Shown here piece by piece: positions 5,549-11,533 of a stretch of DNA of 11,533 bases (its first letter is position 1; each line of letters opens with the position of its first letter). Made by a program: the position numbers and the translations under genes. Origin of the DNA: JBGPIK01 sp041484845 (GTDB lineage Bacteria > Desulfobacterota > Binatia > UBA9968); assembly GCA_041484845.1 (NCBI GenBank), contig JBGPIK010000204.1, positions 1 through 11,533 of the forward strand, read 5' to 3'. The notes below the pieces were generated by a model. The model had not been told where the DNA came from, did not search any database, and was given only the letters and a program-made list of their open reading frames with translations.

Positions 5549-6994
5549 ATGGCAAAGGACCTTAGGACCTTTCTCGATGATTGTCGTCGGGAGATTCCGA
5601 ACGAAGTTATTCACGTCACGAAAGAGGTTGACCCCGCGCACTATGATGTGACCGCGATCATCAAACACCTGGGCGCGCACAAAAAGTTTCCCATTATTAT
5701 CTTTGACAACCCTAAAAATCTTAATGGGCGGGTCGGCGATATCAAACTGACGATGAATTGCGAGATCTCGCAGCGCAAGGCGCAGATTGCCTTGGGGTTG
5801 CCGAAAGAAGCCACGCGTCCGCAGATGGCGGAGACATGCCTTGAGATGGAAGAGCATCGTATTCCGCCGATTATCATCGATAAGAAGAGCGCTCCGGTCA
5901 AACAAAACCTGATGGTCGGTAAAGACGTGGATCTCTATAATATTCCGATCATGCGGCACCACGAGATGGATGGCGGACCGTACATCGTCTTGTCTACCAT
6001 CACCAAGGACAGAAAGTCGGGAATCTACAACCTGTCGTACCACCGCATGGAGGTTAAATCGAAAAACAGCACCGCGCTTTACGCCTCTCCGCGTCACTTG
6101 TGGAAGATCTATCGCGACCATGAGGAACAGAACCTGGAAATGCCGGTGGCGACGGTTCTCGGCCATCATCCCGCCTTCCATATGGGCGCTTGCTACAGCG
6201 GACCCTTCGAAGTGAGCGAGTACGACGTGATCGGCGGGTATCTGAGGGAGCCGCTGCGGCTCGTCGCGTCGGAAACCTTCGGCGACAATCTGATGATCCC
6301 CGCCGACGCTGAAATTGTTATCGAAGGGGTGCTGATACCCAACAAGCGCGTCGTCGAAGGTCCCTTCGGCGAAGCGCCGGGATATCTTGGGCCGCAACGC
6401 TACACCACCTGCGCGGAATACCAGGTGCGCGCTATCAATTATCGCAACGGCGCGATGTATCAGTCGGTGATCACGCCGGAAGGTGATAAACCGTGGATGG
6501 ACCTGCCGCGCGAAGGCGCCTACCTGCGCCGCTGCCGTGAAGCGGTGCCGGGCGTAACCGCCGTTTGCAAGCAAGGCCGCCATGCGCACTACAATGTCTT
6601 TATCTCGATGAAAAAAATGTCCGAAGGCGATCCCGGCCGCGCCGCCGCTGCCGCTTTGACATTCGATCACACGAAAAATGTTTTTGTCTTCGATGACGAT
6701 ATCGACGTCTTCAATCCGACCGATATTCTCTGGGCCTTCGCCACGCGCGTCCAGCCCCACCGGCAGGTCAATATTCTGCTGCCGCTTTTCCGCGGCAACT
6801 TCCTCGATCCTTCGCTTGTGGACGAGATCAAGACCTCCGGCATGATCGTCGATGCGACCCGTCCGTTGGATCGTCCTTTTTCGCCGGTCTCCAAGTGCCC
6901 GGACGAAGCGATGGCAAGAATCAAATTGGAGGAGTACGTTCCCGGAGAGGTACTGCAACACATTCCGGTCGACCGAACGACCTATTGGGCGTAA
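5549..6994 (+). CDS. UbiD-family prenyl-FMN decarboxylase
   Basis: This 481-residue enzyme is of the UbiD/Fdc1 family, which uses prenylated FMN and a divalent metal for reversible non-oxidative (de)carboxylation of aromatic, heteroaromatic or alpha,beta-unsaturated acids. Family landmarks in order: N-terminal segment with 'FDNPKNLNGRVGDI'; 'DGGPYIVLSTITKD' followed by 'YNLSYHRMEV' (N161 and R166 are candidate cofactor/metal and catalytic residues); the 'EGPFGEAPGYLG' motif (E270 and E275), corresponding to the Glu-rich part of the E-R-E/D active-site triad; and a C-terminal domain with 'VFVFDDDIDVFNPTDILWAFATR'. Length is normal for the family. Start is fixed by AGGAGG at 5538-5543. The substrate cannot be assigned; the paralogue used in ubiquinone synthesis is less likely given the catabolic neighbours. 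The prFMN synthase UbiX is not in the window. A small zinc-ribbon gene starts 45 bases downstream. Confidence 0.94.
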   Translation: MAKDLRTFLDDCRREIPNEVIHVTKEVDPAHYDVTAIIKHLGAHKKFPIIIFDNPKNLNGRVGDIKLTMNCEISQRKAQIALGLPKEATRPQMAETCLEMEEHRIPPIIIDKKSAPVKQNLMVGKDVDLYNIPIMRHHEMDGGPYIVLSTITKDRKSGIYNLSYHRMEVKSKNSTALYASPRHLWKIYRDHEEQNLEMPVATVLGHHPAFHMGACYSGPFEVSEYDVIGGYLREPLRLVASETFGDNLMIPADAEIVIEGVLIPNKRVVEGPFGEAPGYLGPQRYTTCAEYQVRAINYRNGAMYQSVITPEGDKPWMDLPREGAYLRRCREAVPGVTAVCKQGRHAHYNVFISMKKMSEGDPGRAAAAALTFDHTKNVFVFDDDIDVFNPTDILWAFATRVQPHRQVNILLPLFRGNFLDPSLVDEIKTSGMIVDATRPLDRPFSPVSKCPDEAMARIKLEEYVPGEVLQHIPVDRTTYWA

Positions 6995-7028
6995 GCGGTT
7001 GCGGAGATATTATTTCAACGAGAGTATT

Positions 7029-7035
7029 GAGGAGG
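7029..7035 (+). promoter_or_regulatory. Strong ribosome-binding site of the zinc-ribbon gene
   Basis: GAGGAGG lies 4 bases before ATG 7040. This near-ideal site is the main argument that the 48-codon frame is a real gene. Confidence 0.8.
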
Positions 7036-7039
7036 AATT

Positions 7040-7186
7040 ATGGGTCAAGCGGTCGAAGTCACATGCCCAACGTGCAAAAAGATCTTTGTTGTCAATCCGC
7101 ATATGTTAGGGTCAGGAATGAATTTCCATTGTCCCTACTGCGATCTTTATTTTCCTGAAAAAGACAGCCCAACAATTCGCAAGTAA
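7040..7186 (+). CDS. 48-residue four-cysteine zinc-ribbon protein
   Basis: This very small protein begins MGQAVEVTCPTCKK and contains two cysteine knuckles, C9-P-T-C12 and C31-P-Y-C34, separated by 18 residues. This is a zinc ribbon of MJ0042-like spacing (CPxC, a hydrophobic/basic linker with a glycine turn 'MLGSGMNFH', then CPYC and an aromatic stretch), followed by a charged tail. The whole protein is little more than the ribbon, so it probably acts by binding a partner. It sits 45 bases after the UbiD gene and 32 before the molybdenum hydroxylase gene, with a strong ribosome-binding site. Known three-gene hydroxyarylic-acid decarboxylases (BsdBCD/VdcBCD type) pair a UbiD-family subunit C with a small Cys4 subunit D; by analogy this could be an accessory subunit. 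That is inference. A stand-alone transcription-related ribbon is the alternative. Confidence 0.8.
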   Translation: MGQAVEVTCPTCKKIFVVNPHMLGSGMNFHCPYCDLYFPEKDSPTIRK

Positions 7187-7218
7187 CTGCGCCCCAGCGT
7201 GCGGTTTTGTGATTCACC

Positions 7219-9528
7219 ATGACAGGCGAGCAAATTTATAAGATTGCCGGCAAGAATGCGCGCCGTGTCGACGGGATCGAAAAGGTCACCGGCAAGGCGC
7301 TTTATACCGGGGATCTCGTGTTGCCGGGGCTCGCTTATGCGAAGATTCTGCGTAGCCCGGTCCCCCATGCGCGCTTGTTGAAGGTCGATGCCTCGCGCGC
7401 CAAACAGCTCAGCGGCGTAATCGCCACGCTGACGCGCGACGATATCAAAGATTTCAATTACAAGTACGGCGCAACCTACAAAGATCAATCCATTGTCGCC
7501 GTGGATAAGGTGAGGTATGTGGGCGACCCGGTTGCGGCCGTTCTTGCGAATGAGCCCGCGATCGCCGAAGAAGCGCTCGATCTGATCGAAGTCGAGTATG
7601 AGGAGTTGCCCAAAGTTACCAACATCGAGGAAGCCACCGCGCCGGGGGCACCTCTGGTGCACGAGGGCGATGTGGCGCGCGCGGAAATGCGCGGGTCGGT
7701 GTACGGCGCGCCCGAGCGGTTTAAGGGCACTAACATCTGCTACTACCTTGGATTCAATCGCGGCGACGTGGCCAAAGGCTTCGCCAAATCCGATTTCATT
7801 TACGAAGATACTTTCCGCTTCCAAAAGGTACAGCACTATTCTCTGGAAGCTCACGTCAATATCGCCTATTATGACGGCGACAAACTCACCGTCTGGTCGT
7901 CTTGCCAGGATCCATTCACATTGCGTGATCATTTGTCCGGGATATTTCGCTTACCGCTGAGCCACGTGCGGGTGATCGTTCCGTATGTCGGCGGCGGATA
8001 CGGCGGAAAATTATACATCAAGGCCGAGCCCATAGCGGTGGCATTGTCTTGGAAGACACGACGGCCGGTGAAACTGGCGCTCACTGTGAACGAAAGCTTC
8101 AAGACGATCACGCGCCACCCGGCGCGCGTTACGGTGAAATCGGGCGTTACCAAAGACGGCCGGCTGATCGCGAGGGAATGCCAGGTCTATACGGATACCG
8201 GCGCCTATGCGGATGCGGGTCCGCGCGTTACGCAAAAAGCGGGATACCGGTCTCTCGGTCCTTATAATATTCCTTACGCTAAGGTCGAGGCGCACGGCGT
8301 TTACACCAACAGCATTCCGGCAGGGGCCTTTCGTGGTTTCGGTGCCTTGCAAGTGACCTGGGCGTACGAATCGCAAATGGACATGATTGCTGATCGCCTC
8401 GGCATCGACCCATTGGAGTTTCGGCTCAAGAATCTGCTGAAGAAGGGCGAGGTTTATACCGCCGGCGATACTCCCGTCGATTGTGATTTAGCTGAAGGCC
8501 TGGTTAAGGTCGCCGACGCCATTCAATGGAAAGTGCCAAGCGCGCGGCCGAACCGGGCAAAAGGTATCAGTTGCTGCATGAAGGACGCGGGCGGCACGTA
8601 CAAAGTAGCGGGTGCCACGGTGAAAATGTCGTCGGATGGCAGTGTCGTCCTGCTGATTGGGACGGTGGAAGTGGGGCAGGGGCCGCGCACGGCTTTGAGC
8701 CAAGTCGTGGCCGAAGAGCTCGGCATAAACATGGACCAGATCGCCGTAGCGCAGCTCGATACCGATGTGACGCCGTACGATATTTCCACGAGCGCAAGCA
8801 GTTCCATGGTCGTCATGGGTACGGCGGTCCAACGCGCGGCACAAGACGCTAAGCGCCAGCTGCTCACTTGCGCGGCAAAAATTCTTAAACAAAAGCCGGA
8901 AACACTCACCCTCAAGGACGGCCGGATTCAGACTGCGGACGGACGGAGCCTTTCATATAGTAAAGTCATTGTTGATTTTTTTGGTAGTAAGGCCGGGGAA
9001 ATTATCGGTAAAGGCTTGTACAAGGATAAGAGAAGTAAGAAGGCCATTCTTGGCTCGACGACGACTTTCTGGGAGGTCGGCTGGGGCGCCGTTGAGGTTG
9101 AAGTGGACCCTGAAACAGGAGTGATTCAACTGCTCAACTATATATCGGCTTGCGACGCCGGTAAGGCCATCAATCCCGATCAATGCATCGGTCAGGATGA
9201 AGGCGCCGTGATGTTCGGCATCGGCCACACGCTAATGGAAGAAATGGTTTTTGAAGACGGCCAGCCGCTAAATCCAAATTTGATTGATTATCGCGTGCCT
9301 ACGTTTAAAGACTTACCGCAACAGTTACACACTATTCTGATCGAAAACGGTAATGGTCCGGGACCCTTCGGTTCCAAAGGGCTGGGGGAGGGCGGGTTGT
9401 TGCCGGTGGCTTCCGCCGTGGCGGGTGCCGTTTCCCGTGCGGTCGGGGTGAGAATCCACGATCTTCCCTTGACCCCGATGAAAGTGTGGCAAGCGCTTCA
9501 GTCCAAGCAGAAATCCGCACATCAATAG
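7219..9528 (+). CDS. Molybdenum hydroxylase large subunit (xanthine dehydrogenase family)
   Basis: This 769-residue subunit binds the molybdopterin cytosine dinucleotide cofactor in enzymes such as xanthine dehydrogenase, CO dehydrogenase, 4-hydroxybenzoyl-CoA reductase and aldehyde or heteroaromatic hydroxylases. The N-terminal a/b-hammerhead domain (about 10-130) opens 'RRVDGIEKVTGKALYTGDL'. Cofactor-domain motifs: VWSSCQDPF (225-233), VGGGYGGK (257-264), GAFRGFGA (369-376), VEVGQGPRTALSQ (483-495), and GSKGLGEGG (718-726), whose E724 is the expected catalytic glutamate. The loop GAFRGFG lacks the AYRCSFR cysteine of true form I CO dehydrogenase, so CO oxidation is unlikely. ATG 7219 is the first start after an in-frame TGA at 7210-7212, but no Shine-Dalgarno site is evident. 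The usual [2Fe-2S] and FAD subunits are absent from the window. Substrate unknown; an aromatic or N-heterocyclic compound fits the context. Confidence 0.94.
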   Translation: MTGEQIYKIAGKNARRVDGIEKVTGKALYTGDLVLPGLAYAKILRSPVPHARLLKVDASRAKQLSGVIATLTRDDIKDFNYKYGATYKDQSIVAVDKVRYVGDPVAAVLANEPAIAEEALDLIEVEYEELPKVTNIEEATAPGAPLVHEGDVARAEMRGSVYGAPERFKGTNICYYLGFNRGDVAKGFAKSDFIYEDTFRFQKVQHYSLEAHVNIAYYDGDKLTVWSSCQDPFTLRDHLSGIFRLPLSHVRVIVPYVGGGYGGKLYIKAEPIAVALSWKTRRPVKLALTVNESFKTITRHPARVTVKSGVTKDGRLIARECQVYTDTGAYADAGPRVTQKAGYRSLGPYNIPYAKVEAHGVYTNSIPAGAFRGFGALQVTWAYESQMDMIADRLGIDPLEFRLKNLLKKGEVYTAGDTPVDCDLAEGLVKVADAIQWKVPSARPNRAKGISCCMKDAGGTYKVAGATVKMSSDGSVVLLIGTVEVGQGPRTALSQVVAEELGINMDQIAVAQLDTDVTPYDISTSASSSMVVMGTAVQRAAQDAKRQLLTCAAKILKQKPETLTLKDGRIQTADGRSLSYSKVIVDFFGSKAGEIIGKGLYKDKRSKKAILGSTTTFWEVGWGAVEVEVDPETGVIQLLNYISACDAGKAINPDQCIGQDEGAVMFGIGHTLMEEMVFEDGQPLNPNLIDYRVPTFKDLPQQLHTILIENGNGPGPFGSKGLGEGGLLPVASAVAGAVSRAVGVRIHDLPLTPMKVWQALQSKQKSAHQ

Positions 9529-9782
9529 AGCTGATTGCTTCCGGCCAAGGGGTCCGAAAAAAGCGATGGCCAATCTCACACGCTTTTTGCGCGCGAGTGG
9601 GTTCTCGCCCCCGACACGGGGGAGAGCTAGAGAGGGGGTTTCCCCCCTTCCTGACCTTCCCCCGGAAAACGGGGGCAGGAATTCTTTGCGACAATGCAGA
9701 TCAGCACCGTAGGATGGGTGGAGGCGTCTTTTGCCGATACCCATCGCTTTCCGAGTCAATCTAAACTGAAAAAATCACTTCG
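9529..9782. repeat. Convergent spacer with GC-rich hairpins and REP copy
   Basis: The gap between two converging genes holds three compact GC stems in a row: CCCCCG (9608-9613) with CGGGGG (9617-9622); GGGGG (9634-9638) with CCCCC (9642-9646); and CCCCCG (9659-9664) with CGGGGG (9670-9675) around GAAAA, extended by CCTG (9650-9653) and CAGG (9676-9679). A GTAGGATGGGT repeat follows at 9709-9747. None is followed by a clear T run on either strand, so bidirectional termination is plausible but unproven. Open frames across this gap are read through the repeats and are not called. Confidence 0.65.
9709..9747 (+). repeat. GTAGGATGGGT repeat, long form
   Basis: This is a 39-base copy differing from 5280-5318 at two central positions (GGCGTCTTTTGCC against GGCGTTTTGTGCC). 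It keeps the perfect GATGGGT/ACCCATC stem. Confidence 0.85.
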
Positions 9783-10289
9783 CTAGAGACGCAACACCTC
9801 GCCACACCTCTTGCATGTCGCAAGACCGGGATCGGCCTGCAGCGCGCGTGTTGCGTCGGCCACGGCATCGCTGGGGTCGTCGAAACGCACTGTCGTTTCA
9901 TATAGTTTGTTGCCACACTCCTCACAGGGCCAGATAAAGCGATCCAATTCCTCCGGCGCGCGTTTTCTTTCAACTACAAAGGTCCAGGAGCCGTCGCTAC
10001 GGCGCGGAGAATGGGGAATGTTCCTGGATAGCAGAAATATCTCTCCCGGCTTGAGCAATGCGAGTTGTCGTTTCCCGTCCGCGTCGATGTAATGAAGATT
10101 GAGTTCGCCTTCGAGTTGATAGAAGATCTCATCTCCGGGATTGATGTGAAAATCTTTGCGGCGGTTCGGCCCGCGCGTCACGAACGCGATGAAGTCGGAG
10201 TCTTCCCAGATGACCCGGCGCTGCCCCCAGTTGCCGCGATTTTCATCGATCCACTGTCGTAGATTGAAACCGGTGAGGTGAGGAAACAT
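9783..10289 (-). CDS. nbaC: 3-hydroxyanthranilate 3,4-dioxygenase-like cupin
   Basis: This 168-residue non-haem iron cupin matches bacterial 3-hydroxyanthranilate 3,4-dioxygenase, which opens the ring of 3-hydroxyanthranilate to 2-amino-3-carboxymuconate semialdehyde. Expected residues are all present: GPN-R-R44-KDFH48 and E54 (first iron ligands and substrate-contacting arginine), FYQLEGE, H93 in 'IPHSPRR' (third iron ligand) with R97, and E107 in 'VVERKR'. Near the C-terminus, C122EEC125 and C159KRC162 match the rubredoxin-like second metal site of the bacterial enzymes. Length agrees with the roughly 174-residue family. AGGAGGT (10293-10299, minus strand) precedes the ATG by 3 bases. It is transcribed toward the molybdenum hydroxylase gene. 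No kynurenine-pathway or nitrobenzoate genes adjoin, though ACMSD-type amidohydrolases are nearby. A divergent substrate is possible. Confidence 0.92.
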   Translation of the reverse strand: MFPHLTGFNLRQWIDENRGNWGQRRVIWEDSDFIAFVTRGPNRRKDFHINPGDEIFYQLEGELNLHYIDADGKRQLALLKPGEIFLLSRNIPHSPRRSDGSWTFVVERKRAPEELDRFIWPCEECGNKLYETTVRFDDPSDAVADATRALQADPGLATCKRCGEVLRL

Positions 10290-10512
10290 AAGACCTCCTG
10301 TTTTCGGTGCGTCATACAGTTATGCAGGAGCCAATTATTGTATCGGTGTCGATCTCGTTCGGTGGCATGACTCTCTTTGCTTGTCATTTCGACCATCGGG
10401 AGAAATCCTCCTCGATCGTTTCGGAAAGATTTCTCACGTTTGTTCGAAATGACAACGACGACAGTTCAAATATAGAGTCGGGCGCCTCGGAAAAACAACC
10501 GCAACGTTCGAA
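10290..10512. other. Intergenic region upstream of dioxygenase and phosphoesterase
   Basis: This divergent gap must hold promoters for both flanking genes, but I cannot identify a convincing pair. Its main content is a nested inverted repeat (10381-10455). A plus-strand open frame (10307-10516) runs through that repeat and overlaps the next start; it has no coding character that I can recognise. Confidence 0.6.
10381..10455. repeat. Nested inverted repeat, TTGTCATTTCGA type
   Basis: The outer arms TTGTCATTTCGA (10381-10392) and TCGAAATGACAA (10444-10455) are perfect 12-bp reverse complements. Inner arms GAGAAATC (10400-10407) and GATTTCTC (10428-10435) are perfect 8-bp complements. Together they make a two-stage stem of about 75 bases, a known style of dispersed bacterial palindromic repeat. 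The TTCGAAATGA end recurs at 10507-10516, where it supplies the ATG of the phosphoesterase gene. Confidence 0.85.
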
Positions 10513-11019
10513 ATGAGCAGTAAACTCGTTAAATCGAATGAGACAAACAAGCCGGAGCGACGGGTCATCGGCCTAATTTCCGATACCCACGGCTTGATCC
10601 GGCCGCAAGCGCTCGCGGCGCTCGAAGGAGTGGATTTAATCATCCATGCGGGCGACATCGGCAAACCCGACGTGATCCAACCTCTTAAAGCGATCGCGCC
10701 CCTTGTCGCGATCAAGGGCAACGTTGACAAAGACGCATGGGCCGACTCATTGCCGGAAACCAAAGAGCTTAAGATCGGCGACGTCCGGATTTTCGTGATT
10801 CACAACGTGAACGAACTTGACTTCAACCCCGGCGCCCGAGGCTATCGAGTCGTCATCAGCGGCCATTCCCATAAACCTTTGGTCGTGAATCGCGACGGCG
10901 TGCTGTTCGTCAATCCCGGCAGCGCTGGTCCGAGAAGATTCAAACTCCCGGTGGCGGTGGCAAAACTGCGGATAGATGGGCGGAATCTAAGAGCCAAGAT
11001 TATTTATTTAGACGTCTAA
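10513..11019 (+). CDS. YfcE/MJ0936-type metallophosphoesterase
   Basis: This 168-residue cytoplasmic calcineurin-like phosphoesterase is of the small YfcE/MJ0936 group, which hydrolyses phosphodiesters with two divalent metals. All signature blocks are present: D24-T-H26, G47-D48, G69-N70-V-D72, a lone H97 in 'FVIHN', and G117-H118-S-H120, followed by 'VLFVNPGSAGPRR', a typical group ending. The physiological substrate of this group is usually unknown. The ATG at 10513 is the only good in-frame start; about 16 residues precede the first core strand (VIGLISDTHG), a slightly long N-terminus. No Shine-Dalgarno site is evident and the start sits in a repeat-like TTCGAAATGA. There is no obvious functional link to the catabolic genes. 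Confidence 0.93.
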   Translation: MSSKLVKSNETNKPERRVIGLISDTHGLIRPQALAALEGVDLIIHAGDIGKPDVIQPLKAIAPLVAIKGNVDKDAWADSLPETKELKIGDVRIFVIHNVNELDFNPGARGYRVVISGHSHKPLVVNRDGVLFVNPGSAGPRRFKLPVAVAKLRIDGRNLRAKIIYLDV

Positions 11020-11190
11020 TCGCCCCCGGCCAAAAAGGCCAACATCCGAAAAAGCTTCCCGACATGAGAGAAGCGTACAGCGCGCCTATTTACTTGCCGA
11101 TTAACGTCGTCGCTGAAAATTGGCGTCGAGCGTAAACGTGTTTGAGTGACGTGACGGGAATAGCCAGGGACACCAGCCTACCGCCGCAGA
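11020..11190. other. Intergenic sequence, nothing recognised
   Basis: A GGCC-AAAAA-GGCC palindrome at 11028-11040 follows the phosphoesterase stop, but with only a 4-bp stem and no T run it is a weak terminator candidate. I see no gene or recognisable repeat in the rest. Confidence 0.5.
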
Positions 11191-11304
11191 CTAATTGATC
11201 ACCTTATCCGCCCGGGCCACTACAGTCGGCGGAATCGTCAGTCCAATCTGTTTCGCTGTATTGAGATCGATCACCAGCTCGACCTTTGTTGCCCGCTCTA
11301 CCAC
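11191..11304 (-). pseudogene. C-terminal remnant of an ABC_sub_bind-type binding protein
   Basis: On the minus strand the last codons before the TAG at 11191-11193 read VERATKVELVIDLNTAK followed by QIGLTIPPTVVARADKVIN. This is the characteristic C-terminal end of the PF04392-type ABC substrate-binding proteins (tail 'FELVINLKTAKALGLTIPP...LARADEVI'). Only about 35 codons of family-like sequence remain; upstream in this frame the residues lose resemblance and a PemK/MazF gene ends in another frame at 11340. The remainder of the roughly 320-residue protein is missing. The precise left boundary of homology is uncertain by a few codons. It is not the same family as the two intact binding proteins in this window. 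Confidence 0.75.
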
Positions 11305-11339
11305 GGATTGCAAACTTAGCAACCGTATAAGACTGATAT

Positions 11340-11533
11340 TCACAGACCAAGAGACTGGCGGAGTTTCAGGTCGATCGCTTCTATTTCGGACTTCGGCATT
11401 GCGCCCAGTTTGCGGTCGATCATCGACCGTTTAACAGTTCGGAAGATGCCGGTTACTAAGGAGGGGTAAAGCAACCTGGCCCCCGTCCAATCAGCTATCA
11501 AATGATCGCCGAAGAGACGGCGTCTGATGTTAC
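11340..11533 (-). CDS. PemK/MazF-family toxin, C-terminal part
   Basis: The minus strand encodes 63 residues from the window edge to the TGA at 11340-11342, beginning in the middle of the gene (N-I-R-R-R-L-F-G-D-H-L). The order GDHLIADW, LLYPSLVTGIFRTV, MIDRKLGAMP and AIDLKLRQSLGL matches the C-terminal third of PemK/MazF endoribonucleases, which cleave mRNA and are neutralised by an antitoxin usually encoded just upstream. Here the upstream side is outside the window, so neither the toxin's N-terminal catalytic residues nor an antitoxin can be checked. What is visible is uninterrupted. Confidence 0.85.
   Translation of the reverse strand, partial: NIRRRLFGDHLIADWTGARLLYPSLVTGIFRTVKRSMIDRKLGAMPKSEIEAIDLKLRQSLGL

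Noticed and set aside
5525..6961. 478-codon minus-strand open frame opposite UbiD
   Set aside because: It is a codon-bias shadow of the real UbiD gene, rich in His/Arg/Asp with no family motifs, whereas the plus strand has intact UbiD motifs and a strong ribosome-binding site.
7219..9528. True form I CO dehydrogenase (CoxL)
   Set aside because: The active-site loop reads GAFRGFG rather than the AYRCSFR type with its copper-binding cysteine, and no coxM or coxS genes adjoin.
10307..10516. 69-codon plus-strand open frame before the phosphoesterase
   Set aside because: Half of it is the nested inverted repeat, and it overlaps the next start only because both share the TTCGAAATGA sequence.
11028..11040. 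Terminator after the phosphoesterase gene
   Set aside because: The GGCC stem is only 4 bp with an A5 loop and no T run follows on the plus strand.
11195..11434. 79-codon plus-strand open frame at the right end
   Set aside because: The opposite strand here encodes recognisable PemK/MazF and ABC binding-protein tails, so the plus frame is their antisense.

Overview
The window reads as part of a metagenome-style chromosome of an uncultivated, mesophilic, moderately GC-rich Gram-negative bacterium. The gene style (Sec-exported NMT1/THI5-like binding proteins, COG2159 amidohydrolases, UbiD decarboxylases, molybdenum hydroxylases) and the REP-like hairpins in nearly every spacer recall environmental lineages such as 'Deltaproteobacteria'-like, Binatota, Rokubacteria or Tectomicrobia genomes. 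That placement is an impression from gene content; no rRNA or marker gene is present to confirm it.

Layout: positions 1-427 hold no gene but carry an 8-bp-period inverted repeat and a small terminator-like hairpin. From 428 to 9528 seven genes lie on the plus strand: a binding protein (428-1441), an amidohydrolase (1615-2706), a second paralogous binding protein of identical length (3003-4016), a second amidohydrolase (4096-5211), a UbiD-family decarboxylase (5549-6994), a 48-residue four-cysteine zinc-ribbon protein (7040-7186), and the large subunit of a molybdenum hydroxylase (7219-9528). Convergent to these is a minus-strand 3-hydroxyanthranilate 3,4-dioxygenase-like cupin gene (9783-10289). 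Then come a plus-strand YfcE-type phosphoesterase (10513-11019) and, on the minus strand, the C-terminal end of a PemK/MazF toxin gene running off the window (11340-11533), followed by a roughly 35-codon remnant of another type of ABC binding protein (11191-11304).

The plus-strand block looks like a catabolic locus for an imported, probably aromatic or heteroaromatic, carboxylated compound. Two periplasmic binding proteins would capture ligand, two ACMSD-like metal-dependent amidohydrolase/decarboxylase paralogues and a prenyl-FMN UbiD enzyme could remove or transform carboxyl groups, and a molybdenum hydroxylase could hydroxylate a ring or act on an aldehyde or CoA-activated aromatic. The nearby 3-hydroxyanthranilate dioxygenase makes a product of the kind that ACMSD-type enzymes decarboxylate. 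No ABC permease or ATPase, no [2Fe-2S] or FAD partner for the molybdenum subunit, and no UbiX are visible, so any working system depends on genes elsewhere.

The most interesting points are the duplicated binding-protein/amidohydrolase module, the mini zinc-ribbon gene tucked behind the UbiD gene (resembling the small D subunit of hydroxyarylic-acid decarboxylases), the density and subtype structure of the REP-like repeats, and the toxin/ABC-remnant junction at the right end. I did not find convincing evidence for an entirely new class of system.
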